Source: Allokutzneria sp. A3M-2-11 16 (GTDB lineage: Bacteria > Actinomycetota > Actinomycetes > Mycobacteriales > Pseudonocardiaceae). From it: a stretch of 64,000 nucleotides of DNA. The stretch spans positions 1 to 64,000 of the forward strand of contig NZ_JANAVO010000004.1 in NCBI RefSeq assembly GCF_024213555.1, given 5' to 3'. The notes beneath the pieces are model-generated. The model was not told the DNA's origin, searched no databases, and saw nothing but the letters and a program-made list of their open reading frames with translations. The position numbers and the translations under genes were made by a program. This document shows, in pieces, positions 1 to 8,445 of this stretch. Numbering within the stretch: the stretch's first letter is position 1; each line of letters begins with the position of its first letter.

Positions 1-207
1 GGGTTTCATCCCGTGCCCCCGTGAGGCCCAAGGGCACGCGCAAGGGGCCCCAGGTCAAGCCGACCCCCACGCTGGAAGCCCAGCGCCCCACGCAGGAAAT
101 CCAGCCAACTCCGCTGGAAGTCCAGCCGTTCCCCCGCTGGAAGCCCAGCCCACTCGCACTGAAAGCCCAGCCACCCAAGCAGGGAGCCCAGCCCGCACAA
201 GCCCAAC
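1..207 (-). repeat. Stop-proximal array of palindromic units with conserved head, copy 1
   Basis: Read on the minus strand, directly after the glycosyltransferase stop codon, there are about eight imperfect units of roughly 21 bp built on the dyad GGCTGG-AAGC-CCAGCC. A non-repetitive head of about 68 bp follows (positions 1-68). The same head, with about one substitution and one indel, occurs on the opposite strand at about 30318-30385, again after an array of the same units. The element reaches the window edge, so its far end is unknown. It contains no convincing gene. Confidence 0.8.
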
Positions 208-1317
208 TCACCCCGAAAGCACCCCAACAACCTCCGCCGGAGCAGGCATAGCGCGAATCTCCGCCCGAACCTCCGCCGCCGCACCACGAAACCCCGACCC
301 CAGCACAGATGACACCACCGCAGCGTCCACATCGGACTCCGATGCCCGCAGCCCCACCCCCCGCCGAGCCACAGCGTCCGCGTTCACATAACGATCAGCT
401 CCCGTAGGCAGAACCAACTGCGGCACTCCGGCATCGAGCGCCGCCATGGTGCTACCGGCACCGCCGTGGTGCACGATCGCGGCACAGCTCGGCAGCAGCG
501 CGTTCAACGGAACCCATCCTGCCGCGCGCACGTTCTCCGGCAACGTGCCGAACTCACTGAGATCCACATCGCCGAGCGCGAGCACGAACTCCGCGTCGAT
601 GTCCTTGGCGCACTTGATGATCCGAGATACCGGGGTAATGCCCGTCATCCCTGGAGCAACGGTGCCGAGGGTGACGGCGATGCGCGGGCGATGGGGTACC
701 GTGCGCAGCCACGAAGGCAGCGAAGCTCCACCGTTGTAAGGGATGTAGCGCATCGGCAGGCCAACGGGAGAGACGCCCATGCTCGGCGGCGCCACGTCGA
801 GCCACTGGCGCGAAGTGGGCATGGTGAAGCCATAACGGTCGAACGTCTCGGCCATCCTCGCGTACGCGCCTTCCTGGGTGCCCGTGGCACGAATGAGGCC
901 GAAGTTGTGCTCTACCAAGGGAATCCCAAGCACTCCCGCGACTAGCAGGCCGACCGTCTGCCCCTGGGACTGCACAACGAGATCTGGCCGCCACTCTCGC
1001 GCGACCGTGAGCGCGCCGTCGAACAGCGCGGGCGTGATCTCCGCCATCGCCTCGACGATCTCGCCGAGGTCCCGCACTTCGGCGGTGAGCATGGCCCGCA
1101 CCAGGTCCGGGCGCTCGCGGCGGAGCCGGGCCATGGTCTCCGCGCGGCTGAGCCCCGGCGCGATGTCGACGACAGGCAACCCGGCGTCCGCCACCGCGAG
1201 GGCCTCGCCGGAACTGCCCACCAGGACCTCGTGCCCGGCGGCGCGGAACGCCCAGGCCAGCGGAACCATCGGGAACACGTGCCCGATACCGGGCGAGGAC
1301 AGGAACAGCACCCTCAT
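208..1317 (-). CDS. GT1 family (macrolide-type) glycosyltransferase
   Basis: A 369-residue GT-B fold glycosyltransferase of the erythromycin/MGT type, expected to move a sugar from an NDP-sugar to a small hydrophobic acceptor in the cytosol. The N-terminus (MRVLFLSSPGIGHVFPM) is the typical first Rossmann strand and acceptor-side loop. The C-terminal donor site carries HHGGAGST near residue 290, followed by the LDAGVPQLVLP segment of the signature. Length is slightly short of the usual 390-420. The ATG at 1317 has a GGGGG ribosome site 5 bases upstream. The divergent TetR gene and shared palindrome suggest induction by a ligand, so drug inactivation by glycosylation is a reasonable guess. A biosynthetic role cannot be excluded. 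Confidence 0.88.
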   Translation of the reverse strand: MRVLFLSSPGIGHVFPMVPLAWAFRAAGHEVLVGSSGEALAVADAGLPVVDIAPGLSRAETMARLRRERPDLVRAMLTAEVRDLGEIVEAMAEITPALFDGALTVAREWRPDLVVQSQGQTVGLLVAGVLGIPLVEHNFGLIRATGTQEGAYARMAETFDRYGFTMPTSRQWLDVAPPSMGVSPVGLPMRYIPYNGGASLPSWLRTVPHRPRIAVTLGTVAPGMTGITPVSRIIKCAKDIDAEFVLALGDVDLSEFGTLPENVRAAGWVPLNALLPSCAAIVHHGGAGSTMAALDAGVPQLVLPTGADRYVNADAVARRGVGLRASESDVDAAVVSSVLGSGFRGAAAEVRAEIRAMPAPAEVVGVLSG

Positions 1318-1333
1318 GCCGACCCCCTACCAA

Positions 1334-1384
1334 TAGAGAACGCAACGTTCCCTACGGTAGGGTGCGGCGGTAGAGAACGCAACG
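1334..1384. promoter_or_regulatory. Candidate TetR operator in the divergent promoter
   Basis: Between the divergent genes the 14-mer TAGAGAACGCAACG occurs twice in direct orientation (1334-1347 and 1371-1384). The first copy forms the perfect dyad GAACG-CAA-CGTTC (1338-1350). The position between the two start codons suits binding by the neighbouring TetR protein. This is inference from placement. Confidence 0.5.
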
Positions 1385-1401
1385 ACCTCTAAGCGGAGAA
1401 C

Positions 1402-2025
1402 ATGGGCGACCACCGGAGCAACCCGCGGCGACGCGGCGACGTGCTGCTCAACGCGATCTTCGAGGCGACACTCGCGGAACTGGCGGAGTCGGGCTACGCG
1501 AACCTGACCATGGAACGGATCGCCGAACGCGCGCGGACCAGCAAGGCGTCGTTGTACCGGCGCTGGCCGAGCCGGGCGGACCTGGTCGCGGCGGCCGCGG
1601 GGCACGCGTTGCCCGCCGACGACGAACTGCCCGACACCGGGGACCTCCGGCGCGATGTCCTCACGCTGCTGCGGATGATCGCCGATCGGTTCGACGGACC
1701 GTTGGGGGCCGCGGCGCGGGGGTTGCTCGCGGAAACGCTGCACCACCCGGAGCTGGGCAGGGAACTGCGCTCACGCACCACGAGCAACCGGGAGCGGATG
1801 ATGCGCGGGGTCCTCGACAAGGCGGTGGAACGGGGAGAGATAACCCCCGAAGCGCTCACGCCGCGAGTGGTGATGGCCGGGCCTTCGTTGCTGCAACTGC
1901 ACTTCCTCCAGTACGGCGCGCCTGTCCCGGACGAGGTGATCGAGCAGATCACCGACGAGGTCGTACTGCCCCTGGTCACGCGGAAGGGGTGGCACCGGCG
2001 AACCGGCACCACCCCGACTGGCTAG
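1402..2025 (+). CDS. TetR/AcrR family transcriptional repressor
   Basis: 207 residues. The N-terminal helix-turn-helix reads AELAESGYANLTMERIAERA then TSKASLYRRWPSRADLV, a textbook TetR DNA-binding domain (about residues 15-65). A C-terminal all-helical ligand and dimer domain follows, with a TetR_C-like segment. The ATG at 1402 has GGAG 4 bases upstream. The gene is divergent from the glycosyltransferase, with 84 bp between starts containing repeated GAACGCAACG boxes. It therefore probably represses itself and the transferase and responds to a small molecule. The ligand cannot be read from sequence. Its 3' end is 11 bp from the convergent subtilase stop. Confidence 0.92.
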   Translation: MGDHRSNPRRRGDVLLNAIFEATLAELAESGYANLTMERIAERARTSKASLYRRWPSRADLVAAAAGHALPADDELPDTGDLRRDVLTLLRMIADRFDGPLGAAARGLLAETLHHPELGRELRSRTTSNRERMMRGVLDKAVERGEITPEALTPRVVMAGPSLLQLHFLQYGAPVPDEVIEQITDEVVLPLVTRKGWHRRTGTTPTG

Positions 2026-2036
2026 ATCAACTAGAA

Positions 2037-3623
2037 CTAGAAGCGCAGCGTCCAGGAGTCGACCGAGCCCGAGTCACCGCGGGCCACGTCCTGCACCCGG
2101 AGCTTCCAGGTCCCGTTCTTCACCTTGCCGCCGACGTTGACCGTGTAGGTCTCGTTGACGTTGTCGGCGCTGTCGTAGGCGCTGGAGTTCTTGACCCGGA
2201 AGGCCGTGTTGTCCGGCGCGATGAGGTCGATCACCAGGTCACCCCGGTAGGTGTGGGTGATCTTGACCTCGGCCTTGACGGAGGTGGCGTTGCCGTCGCA
2301 GCGGGCGACGACCACGGGGCTCTCCACGGTCTTCAGGTCACCGATGGCAACGGCACCGCCGCTGGTCACCGCGTCACAGGTGGGCGGAGGAGTGGTGCCG
2401 CCGCCACCGACGAAGAGCAGCTTGTTCGGCGAGCCCGCGCCCGGGTTGGTCACCTTGCCGCTGGTGGCGTCGGCGACCAGCTTGTCGCGCACCTGGGCCG
2501 GGGTCCAGGTCGGGTTCGCCGCGAGCACCAGTGCCGCGCCACCGGCGACGTGCGGAGCCGCCATCGAGGTGCCGCTGATGGTGTTGGTCGCGGAGTCGCT
2601 GTCCTTCCACGCCGAGGTGATGCCGACGCCGGGTGCCCAGATGTCCAGGCAGGTACCGAAGTTGGAGAACGTCGCCGACGCGTCGGTCTTCTGCGTCGCG
2701 CCGACCGTGATCCCCTCCGGGGTGCGGGCGGGCGAGGCGGTGCACGCGTCCTGCGGGCGACCGAAGATGTCACCGTTGCCCGCCGCGAGGGCGAACGGGA
2801 TGCCCTTGCCGATGGCGTTCTTGACCGCGGTGTCCAGGGCGTCGTTCGCGCCGCCGCCGAGGCTCATGTTCGCGACGGCGGGCTTGACCGCGTTCGCGGC
2901 GGTCCAGTCGACACCGGCGATGACCTGCGCCCAGGTGCCGCTGCCCTGGCAGTTCAGCACACGGACGCCGACGACCTTGGCGTCCTTGGCGACGCCGTAG
3001 CTGGTACCGGCGACGGTGCCCGCCACGTGCGTGCCGTGGCCCTGGCAGTCGTCGGTGTTGTCGTCGTTGTCGATGAAGTCGCGACCGGACCGCGCACGGC
3101 CACCGAAGTCCTGGTGCGTCTGCCGCACACCGGTGTCGATGATGTACGCCGTCACACCCGCCGCGGACGGGTAGGTGTAGGAGTTGTCCAGCGGGAGGTC
3201 ACGCTGGTCGATCCGGTCCAGGCCCCACGACGGGGTCGGGGTCTGCGTACCGGACATGCGCACGGTCTTGTTCTGCTCGACGAAGTCGACGTCCGGGTTG
3301 GCGGCCAGCTTCTTGGCCTGCGCCTCGGTCATCTCCACGGAGAAGCCCTGGAGCGCGGTCGCGTAGACCAGTCCGACCTTGCCCTGGTACTGCTGCGCGA
3401 GCGCCCCGGCCTCGGCGGAAACGGCTGCCGCCGTCCTCACCTTGTCCTTGAGCACCACGATGTAGCTGTTGGCTACGGCATCGGCCCCACCGGCGTTGCG
3501 CACGGCGCCCTCAGCCGGTGCGGCGGTCGCGGTGGAACCCAGGGCCACCAGGCTCATCGCCAGGGTGGCACCGAGCACCGAGGCCGCGGCGAGCCGAGAC
3601 CTGGTCCTGTGCTTACGAGTCAT
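2037..3623 (-). CDS. Secreted subtilisin-like serine protease (S8, proteinase K type) with P/proprotein-convertase domain
   Basis: 528 residues from the ATG at 3623, chosen because the signal peptide (MTRKHRTRSRLAAASVLG..., ending near TATA-AP) starts there and a GGAGAGAGG-like site lies upstream. In order: signal peptide, inhibitor I9 propeptide (YIVVLKDKV to VEQNKTVRM), S8 catalytic domain with Asp in YIIDTGV, His in GHGTHVAGT and Ser in GTSMAAPHVAGG, a GGGGTTPPP linker, and a C-terminal beta-sandwich P domain (TYRGDLVIDLIAPD; WKLRVQDVARGDSG). It should be an extracellular endopeptidase activated by propeptide removal. All triad residues are present. The gene stands alone and converges on tetR. 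Confidence 0.95.
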   Translation of the reverse strand: MTRKHRTRSRLAAASVLGATLAMSLVALGSTATAAPAEGAVRNAGGADAVANSYIVVLKDKVRTAAAVSAEAGALAQQYQGKVGLVYATALQGFSVEMTEAQAKKLAANPDVDFVEQNKTVRMSGTQTPTPSWGLDRIDQRDLPLDNSYTYPSAAGVTAYIIDTGVRQTHQDFGGRARSGRDFIDNDDNTDDCQGHGTHVAGTVAGTSYGVAKDAKVVGVRVLNCQGSGTWAQVIAGVDWTAANAVKPAVANMSLGGGANDALDTAVKNAIGKGIPFALAAGNGDIFGRPQDACTASPARTPEGITVGATQKTDASATFSNFGTCLDIWAPGVGITSAWKDSDSATNTISGTSMAAPHVAGGAALVLAANPTWTPAQVRDKLVADATSGKVTNPGAGSPNKLLFVGGGGTTPPPTCDAVTSGGAVAIGDLKTVESPVVVARCDGNATSVKAEVKITHTYRGDLVIDLIAPDNTAFRVKNSSAYDSADNVNETYTVNVGGKVKNGTWKLRVQDVARGDSGSVDSWTLRF

Positions 3624-4243
3624 ATCGCGGTCCTCTCTCCTCCATGCACGTTCGGCGCCCGTCGATGCGGGGGCCGAGCAAGGAAAAGCGCACGTCCTCC
3701 CCACGGCAGGGGTTTCTGCCGGTGGGGTCAAGGAAACGGAGTACTGACTACAACGTCCGCGCGAACGTAAGATCGATGTTAGGCGGGGTTCACCGAGTTC
3801 GTACAGACACTGATTTCAACGGCTTGACCGCGTCATAAGTAAAACCCCGGGGAATTCCACAGAAAAGAAAAGCAGACGAAGTTCGGCGACTTTATCGCAC
3901 GAAAAACGGCCGGTCGATAGGCCAAGGGGCGTCCGGGCGTTACCCGGAGCCGCCCACGCCGGTCGGACGACGCGTTAGGCCAAACCGCCGTATAGGCAAA
4001 TCCGCAGCTCACAGCGCTGTAGCCGAAGGCAAGATCGAATGCACACGTTCTTACCTGGGCTAATACCGGCCGCCTCCGAGTTCGGGCCGCGACGGGCGTG
4101 ACACGAACAGCCCACAGCACGCGTGAAACCGGTCATAGCATGTTCCACACTGCTCCCTGGACGGAAGCGGCGCATCTCCGGGTGGCACGGCCGGGAAAAA
4201 TCCCCCCGATTGTCGTAACGTCGGCGGAACTCGAATGGCGGCG
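3624..4243. other. 620-bp intergenic stretch, lower GC
   Basis: This lies between the subtilase start and the AfsR-type regulator stop. It is noticeably less GC-rich than its surroundings (runs such as AGAAAAGAAAAG near 3860). It must contain the subtilase promoter, but I see no clear -35/-10 pair. Short frames here lack a ribosome site and a coding pattern. No gene, terminator or repeat is supported. Confidence 0.5.
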
Positions 4244-7200
4244 CTAGCGGCGGCACGGCCAGCGCTGTGGCCAGCTCGTTACCTCGGCGGCCTCCCTGGT
4301 GCCCAGCCGCCGGAACTCCGCGGCCGCGGCCGACCAGGCCCGTTCGCTGCTGTCCGCGTCACCGGTGATCGCGTGCGCGGCGCCGACGTCGCGCAGCGTG
4401 CGGGCCCGCCACACCGGCAGCCGGATGGTGTTCCAGTCCGTCAGCGCCTGCTCCAGGTACGCCAGCGCGCGCTCTGGTTCGTCCATGGCGATGTAGCACT
4501 CGCCGAGGGTCCGCCTGGCCAGCGCGACGCCGAACGCGTCGTGCAGTTCGCGGCAGCCGCGCAGGCATTCCAGCAGCATCGGCTCCGCCTCGTCGGCCTT
4601 GCCCTGGCGGATGCGCACCTTCGCCAACGCCTGCGCGGTGTAGCGCACCAGCAGCGCGTCATCGACGGCGACGACGATGCGGTGCGAGCGCTCGCAGTAC
4701 TCCTCCGCCGCCGCCAGATCGTCCGACGCGCGGTGCACGAGCCCGATTCCGCGCAACGCCAAGGCTTCGCCACGGTCGTTGCCGACGAACCGGTACATCT
4801 CCGCGGCCAGGTTGAGCGTGCGCAGCGCCGCCTGGTCCTCCCCCAGTTCGCGGTAGGAGTAACCGATGCCGTAGAGCGCGTGCGCGACGCCTTCCTCATC
4901 CCCCTGGTCCGCGAGCAGCGTGTACGCGCGGTTGAGCGCGGGCAGCGCGGTGGAGTGCTCGCCGAGCTCGCGGTTGACCATGCCGATCCCGTTGAGCGCC
5001 ACCGCTTCCCCGCGCGCGTCGCCGTCCTCGGTGAAGAGGGCGAGCGCGGTGCGGAAGTGCTCGCGCGCGGTCTCGAAGTTGTCGCGCTTGTAGTACATCT
5101 GGCCGAGGCTGCATTCGAGCGCGGCCTCGCCGTGGCGCAGTCCGGTCCTGCGCAACGCGGCCAGCGCGGCGTCGTGCGTCCGCTCCCAGCCGTCGTAGCG
5201 GTTGTGCACCGCGAACCAGGCGAACACCAGCGCCTCGGCGAGCCCCGCGGCGGACTCCGCGAGGTCCAGCTCGGCCGCCCGCTCCACGGCGGTGATCAGC
5301 GCGGCCTCCTCCTGCTCGAACCAGCTGTCCGTCTCCGGAGTCCGGTTCCGCTTGGAGGGCAAGGAGTTCAGCTCGGTCTGGCACAACCGGGGAACCGCGG
5401 GCGGGAGGTTCTCCACCAGTGACTCCACTGTGGACAGAAGCGCGGAGACCGCGCGGTGCACGGCGTCCCTGCGCACCTGCTCGGAGTCCTCCAGCTCGGC
5501 GCGCTCGCGGGCGTGGATGCGGACCAGGTCGTGCACGCGGTAGCGCAGCGGCTCGACCGGCTTGCTGATCACCTCGACCAGCTGCGCGTCCACCAGCCGC
5601 TCGAAGACGTCCTCCGCGTCGTCCTCCGGCAGGTCGAGCAGCGGCGAGGCCAGCCAGCCGGGCAGGTTGGCGTAGCCCAGCGCGCCGAGCAACCGGTACG
5701 CGCGCCTGCTCTGCTCGTCCAGGCCGAGGTAGGTGACGGCGAGGCCGGTGCGCACCGCGAGGTCGCCGACGGAGAGCTCGTCCAGCCGTTGGCGTTCGTC
5801 GCGCAGCCTGCGCAGCAGCCGCGACACCGGCCAGTGCGACCGCGCGGCGAGCTTGGCGCCGGTGATCCGGATCGCCAGCGGCAGGTACCCGCACAGCTCG
5901 ACGACCTCGGTCACCGCGTCCGGCTCGGCCTGCGCGCGGTCGTCGCCGAGGATGCGGGAGAACAGGGTTCGCGCGTCCTCGGGCGGCAGCACGTCAAGGG
6001 GAACCCTTGTGGCGCCTTCGATCCCGGACAGCCGCTGGCCGCTGGTCACGATCACCAGGCAGCCGGCGCCGCCCGGCAGCAGCGGCCGCACCTGCGCCTC
6101 CCCCGCCGCGTCGTCGAGCACCACGAGCACTCGCCGCCCCGCCAGTTCGGCCCGCCACAGCGCCGCGCGCTCCCGCAGCCCTTCGGGGATTCGCTCGCTC
6201 GGCACGCGCAGCGCCCGCAGCAGCGCGTCCAGTGCCGCTTCCGGTGCGGCGGGGCTGTGATCGGCGGATTGCCCGTGCAGCTCAACGAAGAGCTGTCCGT
6301 CCGGGTAGCGGTCGGAAAGGCGGTGCGCTGCGCGAATCGCCAGCGCCGTCTTGCCGACGCCGGTCGGTCCGTCGAGCCACCACACCCGCAGCGCGGACGA
6401 AGTGTCCACAGTGGACTCGGTCAGCCTGCGCAGTTCGTGCTCGCGGCCGGTGAAGTCGTGCACGTCGCGCGGGAGGTAGTTGCGCGTGGCCTGGTCCCGC
6501 CCGGCAGCTGTCTCACCGCTGAACCCCGCTGCCCCCGGGCGACCTTCGAGGATGTCGAGGTGCAGGCGCTGCAAGTCCGGCCCAGGCTCGATGCCCAGTT
6601 CCTCGGTGACCGCGCGCCGGGCGTCCTGGAACACGCGCAGTGCCTCGGCACGGCGGCCGCACCGGTAGAGCGCTGTCATCAGCTGCCCGCGCAGCCGTTC
6701 CCGCAACGGGTTGTCAGCGACCAGCGTCGGCAGTTCCGTTGCCAGTTCCGCGTGCCTGCCCAGGGTGAGGTCGGCGTCGATGCGCGCTTCGATGGCGGCC
6801 AGCCGCTCCTCTTCGAGCCCAGGGAAGAACCGCTCGCGCATCCAGTCCGAGCCGACGTCGGCGAGAGCGCGGCCGCGCCACAGGGCCAACGCGTCGCGCA
6901 GCAGCGCGCTCGCGCGCCCCGGATCGGGCTCCTGCATCGCGGCGGCCACGCGGGATCGGAACACGTGCAGGTCGACCTGCTCCGGCCGGACCGCGAGCAG
7001 GTAGCCGGGCGGGCTGTAGCGCAGCGACACCGACGGCAGCAGCTGGCGCAGGTGGGAGATGTGCACCTGGAGCGCTTTGCGCACGTGCGGCGGTGGTTCG
7101 TCGCCCCAGACCGCGTCGATCAGCCGCTCCGCCGGGGTGATGCGACCGGCTTCGAGCAGCAGCATCGCCAGGATCTGGCGGGACTTCGGCGGCGGCGGGT

Positions 7201-7255
7201 CCAGGCGCGACCCCGCCTCCCAGACCTCAACCGGGCCGAGAATGCGAAAGTCCAC
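4244..7255 (-). CDS. AfsR/SARP-type regulator with NB-ARC ATPase and TPR repeats
   Basis: 1003 residues from the GTG at 7255 (VDFRILGPVEVWEAG), preferred because it opens the winged-helix domain and has GGAGGG 5 bases upstream. Domains: OmpR-like winged helix (about 1-95), bacterial transcriptional activator domain BTAD (about 100-245), STAND/NB-ARC NTPase with the P-loop GPTGVGKTAL (about 310) and the hhDD segment VLVVLDDAAGE, then C-terminal TPRs (about 650-980; repeated LGQMYYKRDNFETAREHF-type units). This is the AfsR architecture: DNA-binding activator, ATP switch and scaffold. The family controls secondary metabolism and binds direct repeats with 11-bp phasing. Whether it acts on the distant PKS operon is unknown. 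It has no operon partner. Confidence 0.93.
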   Translation of the reverse strand: MDFRILGPVEVWEAGSRLDPPPPKSRQILAMLLLEAGRITPAERLIDAVWGDEPPPHVRKALQVHISHLRQLLPSVSLRYSPPGYLLAVRPEQVDLHVFRSRVAAAMQEPDPGRASALLRDALALWRGRALADVGSDWMRERFFPGLEEERLAAIEARIDADLTLGRHAELATELPTLVADNPLRERLRGQLMTALYRCGRRAEALRVFQDARRAVTEELGIEPGPDLQRLHLDILEGRPGAAGFSGETAAGRDQATRNYLPRDVHDFTGREHELRRLTESTVDTSSALRVWWLDGPTGVGKTALAIRAAHRLSDRYPDGQLFVELHGQSADHSPAAPEAALDALLRALRVPSERIPEGLRERAALWRAELAGRRVLVVLDDAAGEAQVRPLLPGGAGCLVIVTSGQRLSGIEGATRVPLDVLPPEDARTLFSRILGDDRAQAEPDAVTEVVELCGYLPLAIRITGAKLAARSHWPVSRLLRRLRDERQRLDELSVGDLAVRTGLAVTYLGLDEQSRRAYRLLGALGYANLPGWLASPLLDLPEDDAEDVFERLVDAQLVEVISKPVEPLRYRVHDLVRIHARERAELEDSEQVRRDAVHRAVSALLSTVESLVENLPPAVPRLCQTELNSLPSKRNRTPETDSWFEQEEAALITAVERAAELDLAESAAGLAEALVFAWFAVHNRYDGWERTHDAALAALRRTGLRHGEAALECSLGQMYYKRDNFETAREHFRTALALFTEDGDARGEAVALNGIGMVNRELGEHSTALPALNRAYTLLADQGDEEGVAHALYGIGYSYRELGEDQAALRTLNLAAEMYRFVGNDRGEALALRGIGLVHRASDDLAAAEEYCERSHRIVVAVDDALLVRYTAQALAKVRIRQGKADEAEPMLLECLRGCRELHDAFGVALARRTLGECYIAMDEPERALAYLEQALTDWNTIRLPVWRARTLRDVGAAHAITGDADSSERAWSAAAAEFRRLGTREAAEVTSWPQRWPCRR

Positions 7256-7366
7256 CGTGGCCCTCCGTCTCGGACGGTCGATGGCCAATTGTTGGGTGTT
7301 CCCTCGCCTATGTCTGCGTCCGACTGTCGCAGCCGCCACCAGAAAATTTGATATCCATGGCCGAAA

Positions 7367-7398
7367 TACCGGGTGGGGACGGCCATCCCCACCCGGTA
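7367..7398 (-). terminator. Hairpin terminator after the CHAP gene
   Basis: A perfect 13-bp stem (TACCGGGTGGGGA, 7367-7379, with its complement at 7386-7398) around a 6-nt loop, 14 bp past the CHAP gene stop. No long U run follows, as is common in actinomycetes. Confidence 0.7.
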
Positions 7399-7412
7399 AC
7401 CCCCAGCGGCCG

Positions 7413-8132
7413 TCAGGGGTGGCTGCCGCCGTAGAAGGTCCGGCTGCTCAGGGTGCGCTTGACCTGGCGAACCTTGTTCTGCGAGTTGCCCTCGACCAGC
7501 GTCACCGAACTTCCGGAAACCGATTTCACGATCCCAATGTGGGTGCTGGTCTTCGTGCTGGACGGGCCGGTGCCGAACAGCAGCACATCACCCTTGGTGG
7601 CCTTCTTCAGGTTGGCCTTGCCGTAGGACTTGCCCTTGCGCTTGCCCCACTTGTAAACGTCGCCCGTGAACGGGTACTGGGGAATGCCCACCCCGGCCTT
7701 GCGCCAGACCCAGGTGGCGAACAGCGCGCACCACGCCACGCACATCTTCGAGTACTTGGTGCAGTTGCTGCCGTTCGGCTTCTCGCCGTTGCCCTTCTCG
7801 GCGTTGGCGATCTTGACGATGGTGTCCTTGAGCGCCAACGTGTTCGCGTCATCCGCGTTGGTGTCGTCGGCGACGTCCGCGGCAGTGTTCCTGTTCCGCT
7901 CTTCTTCCTCGGCCATGAACTGACGCAGTTCCTCGCCCGCGAGCGGAGCGCCGTGCTCGTCGAGCACTTCCAGCACCGCGGGCGCCGGATCGGACGGTGC
8001 GGCCACCGCGGGCACCGACACCGAGCTGACGGCCACCGCCGCGCTCATGCCGACCACCGCGAAACCGCGAACGAGACGCCGGAAAACCGAAGACTTGCTT
8101 GCAGAGTCGAGAATCTGCACGGTGTTCTCCAT
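7413..8132 (-). CDS. Secreted CHAP-domain peptidoglycan hydrolase
   Basis: 239 residues from the ATG at 8132, which has GAGGGG 7 bases upstream; an ATG 15 bases further up is less well placed. An N-terminal basic stretch and hydrophobic segment (GFAVVGMSAAVAVSS) ending near AVAAP make a signal peptide. A charged spacer of about 50 residues follows, then a CHAP domain with catalytic Cys in CVAWCALFATWVW, KGDVLLFG, His in STHIGIV and the VEGNSQ motif. It should be an amidase or endopeptidase cutting cell-wall peptides outside the cell. It is the last gene before a perfect terminator hairpin. The flavoprotein gene upstream is separated by about 310 bp holding a repeat, so it is probably a separate transcript. 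Confidence 0.87.
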   Translation of the reverse strand: MENTVQILDSASKSSVFRRLVRGFAVVGMSAAVAVSSVSVPAVAAPSDPAPAVLEVLDEHGAPLAGEELRQFMAEEEERNRNTAADVADDTNADDANTLALKDTIVKIANAEKGNGEKPNGSNCTKYSKMCVAWCALFATWVWRKAGVGIPQYPFTGDVYKWGKRKGKSYGKANLKKATKGDVLLFGTGPSSTKTSTHIGIVKSVSGSSVTLVEGNSQNKVRQVKRTLSSRTFYGGSHP

Positions 8133-8445
8133 GCCGCATCCCCTCATTTGGCGCCCAGCGGCGGCAGGGGGTTGCCGCTAAGGCACCACCGCCAGGTCTC
8201 CCCGACGGCCACCCCACAGTGCGCGCACGGCCCTAAGCCCCACCCAAGGCGCGGTAAACCCGCACTCCGCCGCACGGGTAGGGCCCCCGCCGGAGTTCCC
8301 CGGTCTTCAAGTACCCCGAACCCCGGCCCCAGCGATCGCAAACGACCCCCAACCCCGGAAGCGGGGCCGGGGTTGGGGGCGGTTTGAGACGTTCTGGAGG
8401 GGGGTCGGGGGTACTTGAAGACGGCCCTACCCGGGGGGCGGAGTG
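8133..8445. other. 313-bp intergenic stretch containing TIR element
   Basis: The right half is the terminal-inverted-repeat element 8303-8422. The left half (8133-8300) is the 5' leader and promoter region of the CHAP gene. I looked for a c-di-AMP riboswitch, which often precedes actinobacterial wall hydrolases, but could not match its conserved core. No gene is seen. Confidence 0.6.
8303..8422. repeat. Terminal-inverted-repeat intergenic element, copy 1 (120 bp)
   Basis: It begins GTCTTCAAGTAC (8303-8314) and ends with the exact reverse complement GTACTTGAAGAC (8411-8422). An inner GC hairpin is built on CCCCAACCCC and GGGGTTGGGG. It lies 23 bp beyond the stop of the ferredoxin-reductase-like gene. 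Related copies are at 14933-15040, 17485-17540 (half) and 47529-47635. Confidence 0.85.

Noticed and set aside
1-207. CRISPR array
   Set aside because: The units are about 21 bp, imperfect and nearly contiguous, with no constant-length spacers and no cas genes in the window.
1989-3770. A 593-codon plus-strand frame opposite the first subtilase
   Set aside because: The minus-strand subtilase has all catalytic motifs and a signal peptide; the opposite frame is Val/Gly/Arg-rich shadow.
3833-4256. Small minus-strand frames of about 95 codons upstream of the subtilase
   Set aside because: No ribosome site, no coding bias and no recognisable sequence; the region is probably promoter and spacer.
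8133-8300. c-di-AMP (ydaO-type) riboswitch before the CHAP hydrolase
   Set aside because: The leader has GC-rich stems, but I could not align the conserved core, so it is not called.
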